Numbered from the stretch's first letter, positions 11,111 through 22,468 are shown. The stretch is 64,000 bases of DNA from Pinus tabuliformis (GCA_031772625.1 CM062817.1:954407705-954471704), one strand, 5' to 3'. Numbers and translations: made by a program. Notes: generated from the sequence alone by a model not told the origin.

Positions 11111-11181
11111 AACATATACAAAACTGTGTAGCTTATAACACGCGTATATACAAGACTTGTATTCATGATAAATGCGTACGA
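11111..11181. repeat. Module M5, just 3' of gag
   Basis: The only module outside the LTR. Best in the C-D unit (32740-32808): ATATACGC, GATTGTGCAGCTTCTAACTC, hub ACGTATATACGC, GACTTGTATTCATGATAACT, GCGTATGAG. Other copies: 26770-26837 and 40793-40860. Both segments are exactly 20 nt and the hub 12 bp. Confidence 0.7.
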
Positions 11182-11224
11182 GAATTAGAACACTGAAATT
11201 TCATACTTTTAGTTCCTCCTAAGT

Positions 11225-12585
11225 CTATTATGTCAGTATATTGAGCTATGCCACATCTTTTTGACTATAATTCCTTCTTCTTCCATACCTTGGAGTGTGA
11301 TGATGTTTGCTTCTTTTGGTATGTTGGCCGAAATTTTCTCTTGCATTCTTTTTCTATATGCCCAAACTTGTTATAGACATAACATCTTATATGTTTCATA
11401 TTCCCTATAAAGCAATCAATGGCTTTGTGACCAAACATATTGCAAGAAGAAAAATATCCCTTAAAGTACTTGGAAGCTGATGATCTTTCTGTGTGAAAAT
11501 TATTAGCTTGAGCCATTCTATTTCTGCATCTAGATGCAACATGTTCAAAATTATGACATATAAAACATTCAACATTATTCATCATAGGAAATAACCGATT
11601 ATCACCTTCCATAGTTAGGAGTAAATGATTTTCTTTGAAGTGTTTCTTTCCTTGGTTGTTGATGGGGTTTACCTCTTATCTCCTTGTTGATCATTTCAGA
11701 TTTTGCATTAGAGTTCCTTGCCTCATGCTGTGAGCTAGATTCACCTTCAAAAATTTCATGAAAACCAAGACCAGATTTGATGATAGGAGACCTTTGACTA
11801 CTATGAATATTATCCAAAATCTTAGTACTATCTTGAAATCTCAAAAGTTTATCCTTTAGGATATTTACCTCAACCTGATATTTCTCTTCCTTTTCCAGAT
11901 ACTGCTTCTTCATGATTTCTTCAGCTTTTCTTCCTTCTTCCACTTGTTGTTTTAATTTGAGAATCTCATTTTCTTGTTCTTCATCTGCTTGAGGTAGTTA
12001 TTCATTCTTCTTATTTGAATTTTCAAGATCTTCTTTTAGAGAGAATATCTCATCTTGAAGACTTTTATAGTAACTAGATCTTTCTATAAGTTTTTTTATT
12101 GTTATATACTTCTCATTTAATTCATTTCTCAATGGTGTTACTTCATCTTGTAGCCTTTGACATTGATCTTCCTTTTCCTTGTACTGATTCCTTACTTTGT
12201 TTCCATCCTCCAAATGAGCTTTTAATTTGGTAACTTAATCTTTGTAGGAAAATTCCCTTTTATCAAGTACATCTTTTTTATCTCTAATTGTGCTTGTGAG
12301 ATTTTTAAATTCTGACTCTATTTAATTTCTTTCTCTTTCATCCATAATAGCAAATTAAGTTGTTTCGTTCTCATATTCGTTATCTTTAAATGAACAGAGA
12401 AATGTATCACTAGAGGACAACAAATTCGTACTTGATAATTCTTTTGCTTGTTCATCTTCATTATGAGGTGACTTTGAATCTAAAGAGTTGCTTCCACATA
12501 ATGGACAATCGTCTCTCCCATTGCAACAATTCCTTTGAGATGTCTTATTCTTTTGAGGTTCTTTCTTCTTTTGCTTCTTTCCCAT
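11225..12585 (-). pseudogene. gag: Array gag, copy 2 (unit A-B)
   Basis: The start is ATG at 12585, about 60 bp inside the primer site. The N-terminus is Lys-rich with CPLCGSNS. A long coiled coil follows (12250-11640), and then three CX2CX4HX4C knuckles: CFICHNFEHVASRC, a knuckle with CNMFGHKAIDC, and CYVYNKFGHIEKEC, in which a Cys is changed to Tyr. Stops near 11265, 11995, 12238 and 12330 and frame changes break it. No capsid domain is recognisable. Intact, the product would be about 450 residues, binding nucleic acid through the knuckles and self-associating through the coil. Confidence 0.85.
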
Positions 12586-14122
12586 TGTTACTACGTATCT
12601 CCTTCAAGCGATCGAGCTTTTGCCAAAGGACTTGCTCTAATACCAATGGTTGGGAATAATACTGAGAGGTCGGGGGGAGGCATGAATCAGTATTTAAAAA
12701 TCAATAAATTTTTCAATTTCACAATTAGATTTATAGACGCTACTTCAGTGAAGGGAACTTGCGTGTGCACAAAACTGTTCTTAAGGCAACCGACATATAT
12801 CCAGTGAACTTGTGATTTAGTTAATTAATCATATGTTGATCTTTGATCAGTGCATCGATACTTTATTAAACATTAAACATTAGCCATGTGCAGTAATAAC
12901 AGAATAAACTATCACACATAAGAAACACACATGAACACTAATATTTAAGGTGGAAACCCAATGTGGAAGAAAACCTACCTATTGTTGTTGTCTCTGTCTT
13001 CTTTTTAATATAAAGAATACGATGTTTACAATCTTGTACTGGTGCAAACTCATACCAGTACGCAGGCACCCACTTGCAGAAGGATACAACCTTCTCTCAT
13101 TCTCCAACTTCTACTCGAAGGGAGCTACAATCTCCCTAGATATTGTATTGGCTAATATGTTTACCAATAAGTAGGTGTCGACCTACCATCTTTACTCGTT
13201 TCCAATTGCTATTGGAAGGGAGCTCCAACCCACTGATCAAATCACCAGCCACTAATGGTAGAAAGCTTCAACTTCCTCGCTGAAGGTTCCAATCCTTAGT
13301 ATCCTCCAGGGACCACGTTTCATTAATTTTCAAACTGGATACTCCTGGTACACAACAACACAATATGAAGGCCACATGTCATCAAATTTTCATACTGGAC
13401 CCATTAGTAACATTGAAGCTCAAAATCAATCACCACTGCAATACATCCAACAAATACATCTGCATCAACCAATCGTTGAAACCCAATCATCAATCTCTGA
13501 TATAACTGAATCCCAATCATCAATCTCTGAATCAACCATAACTAAATCAATCAATCATTGAAACCTTTGACACATTGAATCAAACAATCACTGAACCTTT
13601 GACACAACTAAATCAACAATTCATTCAAACCTTAATCAAAATTCAGCTAACTAATTGGAACAGAAAGATCATTATAACCAGTACATAGATCTGAACCTAG
13701 AACACTGCATCAACAACCAAAACCAACTGTAATTGCAAAAACCATGTGTCAAAATGTATACACTACTTCAATGAAGCTAACGTGTGTGTATACGCTACTT
13801 CCTTTAACAAAACCTGCATATACCTCCAAAATTACTGAATCATAAAAATTCTGAATCAAAACTGTACCATCCAGTAATATTATGAAGATCTACTATCAGA
13901 TTACAAAGTTCTAAACAAGCAGCAACAAAGATCACCCTTGTCACTTAATGAATCAGGCAATCAGATTCATTCTCCTTATGCATTCAGTTTTAATTTCAGA
14001 TCTAATGAAGACATCATTGACAAACAATAGTAAAACAACAACATTGATCAGATAGATCAGAAATCCCTGAACAACAAGCTTTTCTTCTGCATATGCTACT
14101 TGGAAATGCCAAACCAGCATGT

Positions 14123-14127
14123 ATATG
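14123..14127. repeat. Target-site duplication ATATG (left; right copy 22469-22473)
   Basis: ATATG precedes the first LTR and follows the second LTR exactly. A 5-bp duplication is the standard signature of LTR-element integrase. It lies in the hub of module M3 of LTR B. Confidence 0.9.
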
Positions 14128-15172
14128 TGTTATAGACATTTTTGTGCCTTACAGCATAGAGCATGAAATGTCAATAATCTAAGGGATCCAAAGTCCCTAA
14201 ACAAGTTGTTCTTACCCTTAGAGGAACAAGGTCAGCAAACCACAGCACTGCAAATCAGTTCTCCACTGAAAAACACTCAAAAACAGGTCAGTTTTGGGTC
14301 ATTGCAGCTGCTCCACTAGGCATCTGCGCTGCATAGCAGGTACAACAAAGGCTACCTGCGTTGCATAGCAAGTAGAATAAAGGCTACCTGTGTTGGGCGT
14401 ACTTGGACATGTGGAGGAATCTTTTTCTCAAAGTGCCAGTGCCCAGGAAGCTTCTAAAAGACACTTGATGATAAGATTCGCCTAATGATGAGTTAAGAGC
14501 TTCTAAAATTCCAAGTGGAAGATAGAAACTTCGAGTGAAGAACTGAAGAACAACTGGAGTTGAAGAGGACAACAAGTCACACATCAAGCTGACTTATCTT
14601 CACTCCAAAACTCTATATAAGGATCTCATCCCATGGGATCTAGAAGGGCGAAATTTAGTGCAAAGAATTGCTATTGGTTTACAGTTGTGAGCATTGGGTG
14701 ATTGCTTGAGGGAGGTGAAGAAGAGATTTCTCTCCGTCGGGAAGGTGATGCTGGATTGGACCTCTCATGGTTGTATCACCGCCTGAACCTTACTTCCATA
14801 TATTAATAAAGCATTTGAGGTTCTTCTATTCGCATGTGTTTCAATGATGTATTGTCTTACTTGCGTATTTGATTTATGCTAATCCTTGAATCAGTTATGA
14901 ATGCATGCCCTTGTAGTTTCCTTTCTTTGTCTTGTTTGCAGGATCTTGTGTAGCTGGGCCTGTGAAAAGACTTGGAGCTGGGAGCAAGCGGCAATCAAAG
15001 GAGATTGGATCGACCATTTGTGCAAGACATCGGTAAGTGGATCTCTTCCTTTTATCTCTTGCATGTCATAAAGAAGAAACTTTAGATAGCTTTGCTTTCA
15101 GCTGTTGCTAAGGAACTGTCATCCTTAGAGTGGGTTAGGGTCATTCCGAGTTGGATACTTTCCCCCACAACA
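14128..15172 (+). repeat. 5' LTR of the 8.3-kb element
   Basis: Starts TGTTATAGAC and ends CCCCCACAACA. A TATA box, CTATATAAGG, lies at 14613-14622. It differs from the 3' LTR by transitions only, plus two single-base indels. Confidence 0.93.
14613..14622 (+). promoter_or_regulatory. TATA box in 5' LTR of the 8.3-kb element
   Basis: CTATATAAGG, kept identically in the 3' LTR at 21907-21916. Good match to a plant TATA box. Confidence 0.65.
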
Positions 15173-15195
15173 GACTAGCGACTCCACTGGGGAGA
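15173..15195 (+). promoter_or_regulatory. Primer-binding-like site of the 8.3-kb element
   Basis: GCGACTCCACTGGGGAG follows the LTR after a few bases. A similar sequence often begins the internal part of plant Tat-type gypsy elements. I could not assign the matching tRNA by memory, so the donor is left open. Confidence 0.5.
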
Positions 15196-16882
15196 GTGTC
15201 TTGTTGGTAGCTTGTGTTTCTTGCTATTCATTTCTTGAACAAAGAGAGTACCGAATCGAACTGCATGCGAGTCCTTCGAATGCAAAGTAGAGGGCAGCTA
15301 CTCTAGCCCAGTGCTGGGCCTGTTTATGATTTGAAGAGCAGATCCACAAGGACTCTTTTTAGCTCTTTGTGATAGTGTTCATCTTCCTTTAATCATCCTC
15401 TAGTGTATACTTGACTGACAGCCTCTGATTTGGCCAAAAACCGCTCATTTTTGAGCAAACTGTGACCCGGAATCTGAGAGAGACGTGACTTGTCTCATTA
15501 GTGCAGCTGCCACAAAGGCTACCTACACTGCAACGCAGGTCCCGAAGGGGCTACTTGCGCTGCATCTCAGATTGACAGTGCAGCACCTGCTCTGATCCAG
15601 TTTTGCCTTGTGCAACTGGGATTCCCCACTGTCTGTTGCCCAGTTTTCAGTATTGTTTTTGCAGCCTGTTGTCAACCTGTATACCCAGCTGAAACCACTT
15701 CTCTTTGCCTTCATTCTGCCTCAGTTGTATGAAGAAACCGTGATTGTTCTTATTGTATTTCTTGCTGTCATTCACAGTTTCCCATAGCGAAAGTGAACTA
15801 GTCTTGCTATGACCTCTTGAATCTAGACCTGTGAGAAAGTGTCGTTGTGATTCTAAGAGTTAGTTTATTGATGTTCATAGCTGCTTGAGCATTTGCTTTC
15901 ATTATATGGTTCGAATTTCAGTATTTCTTGTGTTGAAACGAGTGAATCTTAAGGTGTTCTTTTGATTGTTGGACAAAAACTTGTTTTCTTTCACTTGAAA
16001 TTGAATTCGAAATTATACAACAGCTTTCTTTTTGTAATACATCAACATTAAGGAAGAAGAAAAGAAATACTTGCATTGTGCATGTGCATTTTGACAGTTT
16101 GCATGTCGATTTAGGAAAAGTGCATCAGTGTGTGCTCTATGATCTGTTTGAAAAGATGATGTCTTTCTTTTCCTTCAGTAGTTAAGGTTTTCATAAGTTG
16201 AAAGAATTGAAAAAGCTTGCTTATCATTCTTAGACTGCATTTAGGAGTTGTATCATACATCACGTGGTGATCCGTAAAGGCAAACTGCTAAGCAAGATCA
16301 ACCTAAAAAGAACTGAATTTATCTAACAACACTTTGAAACATAACGAAACACAGTAGAGGTCTAGGTAGAGACATGAACCGGCGTCGTTAAACATAGTGA
16401 CTGTTGATCTCTACGAAGGTGGGTGATTCCTCCTAAGGGACGATAGCACTAATACGGACTTGTGCCCCCGCGTACCGTCGCGTATATTGGGGGACCCCTA
16501 TAGGAACAAAGCCTTTATCCATAGGAAGCCATGTCGGCCGCCCTACTGATCGCGATGCAGTGAACACAACATTCACGAAGATCGACCACTCGTACCGTAA
16601 AACGTATTCTGTGGTTTCGCGAAAGGTTTGGCACACCCTTGCCTAGAACTCCAGAGTAGTTTCTTTTGGCCTTTTTCAAACTCTATAACTGAAAAAGTCC
16701 ATTCGAGCATTTGTCACTTCGGGCTCGTTAATACATCGAAGGAGACTAGAGTCATCTTTAGCTTTTTCTCGACTCTTAAAAAGTGAAAAAGCAAGTTGTG
16801 TCTAAAAGCGTCGTCATATAAAATTCATCTTAAACGGAACATAATCACCCCTAACTCCTACGTTGATCTTAAGGTTGAGAAC
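15196..16882 (+). other. Long leader of the 8.3-kb element, no gene
   Basis: About 1.7 kb between the primer site and gag. The ORFs here are short and overlap on both strands. One arm pair CGAGC...GCTCG followed by TTAAT at 16704-16729 resembles the hairpins found downstream of the protease. Confidence 0.55.
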
Positions 16883-17899
16883 ATGGAACACACCAATCAA
16901 GGGATTCCACAGCATGGGACCCCTAGCCCTTTCTCCTCTTGGGGAGAAGTTGGTGCGCCCCACATGGCCACATTGTCGCTTCCAGGACTGACAATTGGCC
17001 TGCCAATTTGGCTATTCTCAACCGCTGTAGTTCAGACCACCACGGTTCCTGAACAGTCGATTCAACAGTTAGACCAGTCTAGAGCTACCCTCCAGCCTTC
17101 CACTTCTTATGAGCCTTCCTCCGATCCTTCTTCTTCGAAAGGTCAAGCCGCCAAAAGCGGAGCTCCCATAGAAAAGAAGAAGGAAAAGAAGAAGAAAGAA
17201 AAGAAGCAAAAGGAGCCAAAGGCGCCTGGGGGAAAGCAAAAGGCATCTAACGAAAACCCACACACAGCACGGACCGGGCCCAAATCGCCATGTGTCATAT
17301 GTAGAGGAGACCACCTCCACCGTGATTGTCCCAGTATTCCCTGGATACTAAGGGACTGGTCCCCTCGTTTGCACGATTCGGAAGTGTCAACCTCTGACAA
17401 CCAGGTTGAATGCTTACCATCGACCAACGAAAGTGAAGGTCGCAGACGACGAAGAGGGATGAGATTCCCCTGCGAACTGTGTGAAGGCGATCACACCCTT
17501 CGCCGTTGTCCCTTTTTAGACAAGGCAAAGAGAGTTTTGGAAGATCAACCGGTGGCACCGGTGCTACTTCCTCCTGGATATCAAAAACTCGCGCCAGGTC
17601 CTTCGTTGGTCGAAAATACAGCTGTCTTGCTCAGAGGGCCAACTGAAGTGTCAGTCACTGAAAGTGAACCTACTGAATCCGGACTGGACGAAAGTCCAAA
17701 GATCGAAACGGCAGTTGACCCGGTTCTCCCTTCAGAAGTTTCATCTTCAAACACCACAGTCACTGAGGATTCATCTTCAGTTGACACCCCCGCCGAAGAG
17801 AATAAGGATGACACCGTCCATATTCTTTTCGTCAACTCCGATTCTGATGAGCATCTGGGCAAAGCGCCCACTCCTTTATCGCAGGAAGGAGCATCGTGA
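16883..17899 (+). CDS. gag: gag-like protein with two zinc knuckles
   Basis: The first ATG (16883) gives 338 codons; the frame is open further upstream only from a TTG at 16796. A Lys-rich stretch (EKKKEKKKKEKKQKE) precedes two CX2CX4HX4C knuckles, CVICRGDHLHRDC and CELCEGDHTLRRC. The C-terminal third is acidic and Ser/Thr-rich. No capsid fold is obvious. The knuckles imply RNA binding in the particle. The frame ends with TGA at 17897, but the same frame continues open into the protease. Confidence 0.75.
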   Translation: MEHTNQGIPQHGTPSPFSSWGEVGAPHMATLSLPGLTIGLPIWLFSTAVVQTTTVPEQSIQQLDQSRATLQPSTSYEPSSDPSSSKGQAAKSGAPIEKKKEKKKKEKKQKEPKAPGGKQKASNENPHTARTGPKSPCVICRGDHLHRDCPSIPWILRDWSPRLHDSEVSTSDNQVECLPSTNESEGRRRRRGMRFPCELCEGDHTLRRCPFLDKAKRVLEDQPVAPVLLPPGYQKLAPGPSLVENTAVLLRGPTEVSVTESEPTESGLDESPKIETAVDPVLPSEVSSSNTTVTEDSSSVDTPAEENKDDTVHILFVNSDSDEHLGKAPTPLSQEGAS

Positions 17900-18478
17900 G
17901 GATCATATCCGGCCGTATATTCGGTCCCACCACCAAGCAACCTAGTTGCGTCCTTTGATTGGAACCAACTAGGCAGACCCCGGTTACCAGCCAGTATACC
18001 ATTTAGAATTATAGTCCAAATATACAAAATGGTGATGGCTGGAACTATCATTGATGAAGGGGCGTCTGTGAGTATCCTGTCCTCTATTGCTTGGAAAGCA
18101 CTAGGTGGCCCGGCGCTTTTGCCCGAGACAAGGCATCTCTCGGGTTTTGACAGGGGAACCAGTCGACCATTAGGGATTCTACCTAATGTGCCTATTACCT
18201 TGAAAGGGAAGGCCGTCAAGATGAATTTGATGGTCGTCCAAGGACCCTTGGATTATAACCTACTCCTTGGACGGGACTACATATATTGCATGGAAGCAAT
18301 AGTCTCCTCACTCTTTCGAATAATGTGTTTTCCATACGAAGGAAGAATGGTCAAGCTCGTAGACCAACTTTCATTTCCGGGATCACGCATCGCAAATAGT
18401 CACATACCTATCCTGAATGGTCTATTTGATCAAGAGAGGTCTCTACCTCCGGTGCTTCTTCCTGATGAGTGCGAGTGA
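17900..18478 (+). CDS. Retropepsin-like protease, in frame after the gag stop
   Basis: From the codon after the gag TGA the frame is open to 18478. It contains IIDEGASVSILSS, with DEG in place of the usual D(S/T)G, then LNLMVVQGPLDYNLLLGRDY-like C-terminal strands (VVQGPLDYNLLLGRDYIY). An internal ATG at 18029 lies just before the active site and would remove part of the fold. Production as a Gag-Pro fusion by stop-codon readthrough is therefore possible. A simple point mutation to TGA is the alternative. Confidence 0.75.
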   Translation, partial: GSYPAVYSVPPPSNLVASFDWNQLGRPRLPASIPFRIIVQIYKMVMAGTIIDEGASVSILSSIAWKALGGPALLPETRHLSGFDRGTSRPLGILPNVPITLKGKAVKMNLMVVQGPLDYNLLLGRDYIYCMEAIVSSLFRIMCFPYEGRMVKLVDQLSFPGSRIANSHIPILNGLFDQERSLPPVLLPDECE

Positions 18479-18782
18479 TTCGGGAAAGGAAGGCCGGAAC
18501 CCAGGGGGCATGCGTCCTGGTCTGCTCTGGAGGTAGAAAAAACCTTGGGTGTAAAGTAGAATTTCCGCGGGAGAATATGACTAGTCCGTACCCCATCCCC
18601 CCTTCATCTTTGAGAATCTTCCTCTGAGCCATCTTCATGGAGAAGAAGGACAAGAAGACAAAGAGAGAGATGGGCTCTCAGAAGGGGTAATTGGGATTGG
18701 GGTTGTTCTAGAATAAGATTCTTTTGTTAAAGTTATGTGGGAGGACGGGGGCCCGTTACTCACCTTTGTCTAAATAAGTAGG

Positions 18783-19056
18783 CTCTGCCAAAGAAGGGGA
18801 TCCGTTTGCAGCAGCAAGTAGTAACCATCTTTGGATAAAAGGCAAGCCTCACCCATTAAAACAAATGTTTTAGAGGATAAGTAGGGGCAGCCTCCAAAGA
18901 AAGAGATTCTATTGTTGCAACAAATTGTAACCATCTTTGTGTATCCTAATGATAGACATCGCCGAAGAAAGAGTTTCCTTTGCGCCAGCAAATAAAACCA
19001 ATCTTTGGGTAACCTGAAAGAGGTAAGCCTCCCTCAAACCCACCAATGTTTTGTCT
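18783..19056 (+). repeat. Three degenerate direct repeats
   Basis: The units begin near 18783, 18889 and 18955. Each has GCC(A)AAGAA(A/G)G(A/G)G, then CAGCAA or CAACAA, then AACCATCTTTG or AACCAATCTTTG. The first and third end with AAGCCTC...ACCCA(C/T)..AATGTTTT. Divergence is high, so they are older than the LTR pair. Confidence 0.55.
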
Positions 19057-19481
19057 ATTGAGAAGTGTTCTTCTCTTGTCGCAAAGATCAGTTAAAAACT
19101 GGGCTGACGAGAAGACAAGTACCGCGTAAGACCCGCTAAAAATAACGAGAAGACAAGTATCGTTAACATTAGGACTGACAAGACGACAAGTAGATGAGAA
19201 CACCCAAAGAAAAACAGAAGTGGAGGAGAGGAGGGGCAACCTTGAAATTATACTTTATACCTGGGGGCATGCAAACCTCTTGGAATGCAAGCACGGGCGG
19301 CTATTTTGTTTTTAGTTTTTTAGGTCCTCCCTTTAAACCTATAGGTCTAACCCGTTAAACTCGTAGGATTAGCCGATACCCAGCTTGCATAAAAAGAGGG
19401 TATGGGGCAAAGCGCAGGAAGATGAAGCTCTTTAAAAAATAGGAATCTTCCATGAGACCTTACTACTTTATGACTGGTAAA

Positions 19482-20275
19482 AACGAGCAGTTTTGGCAAA
19501 GTTCATGCTCGTTAAAAAATAAACGCAAAACCGAGCAGTTTTCGCAAGAGTTCATGCTCGTTAAAAAATAAACACACATGTGAGCAGGCTTCCCCCCAGT
19601 GTTCAAGCTCATTCATAAAAAATGAACTGGTAAATAACCATTTGAGACCGTAAATTCATTAGCCATAAAAACCTTGGTCGTGTTTGTGCACCGTCACCTC
19701 CACTTTTCCTTTGGCCGATCATTCACATCCACTTGATTGTTTACCTATTTTGAGGAACAGCTGCGAAGAGTGATCCCATTTAGCCATCCTTGTAATACTA
19801 CCGTGATTGGAAAATTCCAACCTGTACCTGGAATCTACTGCTATCCCTGTTTATCACTCGTTCCTCAAAATACGAGTCTTCTTTGAGCTCTTTTCACTGA
19901 CTCGTAAAAAATGAAAATTTTGCCGAGTTTTGGCCTTCCAGCTCGTTAAAAGGACCGGAAGAGCTATCCCTCCTCTAGATTTTAATATTTTTGGACCTGA
20001 GGGATTATTGCACAAAAAGATCGAGCGCTTGTCTGGTTCGGCTCGATAAAGATATCGAACATTCATCCCTTTTGTATTGTTTTATACTTTTTCGGACTTA
20101 AGGGATTAGATGACGAAAAAGGACCCCTGGAGTCTACTTTATGTACCCTTTTCAGACTCTCTAAAAATGAAAAGGACTGAGTTGTCTTTGTCGCTGGGCT
20201 CGTTAAAAATATTAGATAGCGACAAACTTGTCTTTAGACGAGAACGAGTTTCCCTATCGCTAGGCTCGTTAAAAC
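19482..20275 (+). repeat. Series of hairpins ending CTCGTTAAAA
   Basis: Arm pairs seen: AACGAGCA...TGCTCGTT (19482-19513), CGAGCA...TGCTCG (19532-19562), GTGAGCA...GCTCATT (19580-19613), TACGAGTC...GACTCGTA (19871-19906), CGAG...CTCG (19924-19945), TCGAGC...GCTCGA (20021-20046), a weak one (20176-20203) and AACGAG...CTCGTT (20243-20270). Loops are mostly 14-20 nt and the right arm is usually followed by TTAAAA or TAAAAA. Confidence 0.65.
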
Positions 20276-21421
20276 ATAGCGATGGGCTTGCCCGAAGGGC
20301 AGGTTATAGAACAAGCATATGTTATCCTCCTCAAGCTTGACAAAAATAAAGAGGTACTGGTCAGAAATGACTGGGGAAAAATTGGGAAGAACCTCAAAGC
20401 TTAATGGTAGCAAGACGCTCTTGAACATGACACTTTTGGCCTCCGTAAATATCGGGTTGGGTTATTATCATTCACCGGTCCCTTCACCATGGTCTCGCCA
20501 TACCATCCATACATGGGGTAATGCTACCGATCCATCACATCAGTGTCGTTATATGTTCAAGAGATGTCATTCAGAAAGTGTCAACCGGGTCCCATCCACT
20601 ACCATACATCATCTTTCATCCTTCCATGATCGCCACCCTGAATCATATTTCACAGATCGTTTTCACCATCATCACTAGCTCCGTTCCGTGTCACTGATGT
20701 GGGATTCATTAAGGCCCTCCTTTGACGGATCACTTCTTGTCGACATCAGCTCATTATCCAAGAAGTTGATCTAGGAACACCCCCTCAGTACTTTGAAGCT
20801 TGCATGCCTCAATGGCAAGTTTCTCACTTCCGGCGATAGGTATACATTAATGACCTTCGACCGGGAGACTTTGCGTGGTGTTCGACGTCAGATCCTATAT
20901 TCACGCCACGTGAATTGTGCTGCAGTACCTTGAGGGTCATCATCATTATCGGTGATTCCTCTCGCGCTTGTTAACCGTTTACATTATTGACTGGTAATCA
21001 AGCGATGTCTTTCCATGTTCGACTTCAAGAAATTCTCACATGGATCGACTTGTACTAGAGTGAAGATCGGACAAGTTTGAAGACCCTGGATCTAGTTTCA
21101 TCCATCCAGGCTGCGATATATATTCAGGAGATAAAAACATAGACATGTGCAGCAGATGAGCATCCTACTAAAAGGATGATAATTAAAAGCAGAGAATTAT
21201 CCGTCTCTTATCAGACGATCGTCTGTTTATGTACGGCAAATGTATTTATAAAGCTGATCATGGGAAATGCCCGCATCAGCTAGATCATGAAAAGAAAATA
21301 TGAAAAGATAATGTATTGTATTGTATTTTGTTACAGGTCACCTCCCGGCGATTGAATGAACTTCGGATCCTCCTAATAAAGCATTTCACCCGATAAACGA
21401 CCTCATACTTTAGGGGGCAAC

Positions 21422-22468
21422 TGTTATAGACATTTTTGTGCCTTACAGCATAGAGCATGAAATGTCAATAATCTAAGGGATCCAAAGTCCCTAAACAAGT
21501 TGTTCTTACCCTTAGAGGAACAAGGTCAGCAAACCACAGCACTGCAAATCAGTTCTCCACTGAAAAACACTCAAAAACAGGTCAGTTTTGGGTCATTGCA
21601 GCTGCTCCACTAGGCATCTGCGCTGCATAGCAGGTACAACAAAGGCTACCTGCGTTGCATAGCAAGTAGAACAAAGGCTACCTGCGTTGGGCGTACTTGG
21701 ACATGTGGAGGAATCTTTTTCTCAAAGTGCCAGTGCCCAGGAAGCTTCTAAAAAGACACTTGATGATAAGATTCGCCTAATGATGAGTTAAGAGCTTCTA
21801 AAACTCCAAGTGGAAGACAGAAACTCCGAGTGAAGAACTGAAGAACAACTGGAGTTGAAGAGGACAACAAGTCACACATCAAGCTGACTTATCTTCACTC
21901 CAAAACTCTATATAAGGATCTCATCCCATGGGATCTAGAAGGGCGGAATTTAGTGCAAAGAATTGCTGTTGGTTTACAGTTGTGAGCATTGGGTGATTGC
22001 TTGAGGGAGGTGAAGAAGAGATTTCTCTCCGTCGAGAAGGTGATGCTGGATTGGACCTCTCATGGTTGTATCATCGCCTGAACCTTACTTCCATATATTA
22101 ATAAAGCATTTGAGGTTCTTCTATTCGCATGTGTTTCAATGATGTATTGTCTTACTTGCGTATTTGATTTATGCTAATCCTTGAATCAGTTATGAATGCA
22201 TGCCCCTTGTAGTTTCCTTTCTTTGTCTTGTTTGCAGGATCTCATGTAGCTGGGCCCGTGAAAAGACTTGGAGCTGGGAGCAAGCGGCAATCAAAGGAGA
22301 TTGGATCGACCATTTGCGCAAGACATCGGTAAGTGGATCTCTTCCTTTTATCTCTTGCATGTCATAAAGAAGAAACTTTAGATAGCTTTGCTTTCAGCTG
22401 TTGCTAAGGAACTGTCACCCTTAGAGTGGGTTAGGGTCATTCCGAGTTGGATACTTTCCCCCACAACA
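21422..22468 (+). repeat. 3' LTR of the 8.3-kb element
   Basis: 1047 bp, same ends as the 5' LTR, followed by the right target duplication ATATG (22469-22473). Confidence 0.93.

Larger units (their letters stand above)
9141..11224 (-). other. Array internal region 3' of gag, unit A-B: no gene seen
   Basis: This 2-kb stretch between the gag end and the LTR start is conserved in every unit (24826-26844, 30732-32829, 38823-40842). It is rich in ATCATCA-type sequence and holds no protease, RT, RNase H or integrase motif on either strand. The polypurine tract (reverse-strand AAAGGGGGAG, 9143-9152) ends it beside LTR A. Pol should sit here in an autonomous relative. Confidence 0.7.
18479..21421 (+). 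other. 2.9-kb region without genes where pol should be
   Basis: No RT, RNase H or integrase motif is seen on either strand. It holds three degenerate direct repeats (18783-19056), short AGAAGACAAGTA repeats near 19100-19190, a run of hairpins ending CTCGTTAAAA (19482-20275), and the polypurine tract TTTAGGGGGCAAC at 21409-21421 beside the 3' LTR. Confidence 0.7.
14128..22468 (+). mobile_element. 8.3-kb non-autonomous LTR retrotransposon (gag-protease only)
   Basis: It has two LTRs of 1045 and 1047 bp with TGTTATAG...ACAACA ends and a perfect 5-bp target duplication. Inside are a primer-like site, a 1.7-kb leader, gag, protease and a 2.9-kb region without genes. No RT, RNase H or integrase is visible. 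By eye the LTRs differ at 14 substitutions and two single-base indels, so it is among the youngest layers. The protease resembles Ty3/gypsy Tat-type proteases with a DEG motif. Movement would need enzymes from an autonomous relative. Confidence 0.9.

Noticed and set aside
16433..16636. GC-richer stretch with an open reverse frame, considered as rRNA or organelle DNA
   Set aside because: No rRNA or plastid sequence I recognise; it is inside the leader of the 8.3-kb element.
17581..18219. Reverse 212-codon ORF
   Set aside because: It overlaps the forward gag knuckle protein and protease, which have recognisable motifs; the reverse frame has none.
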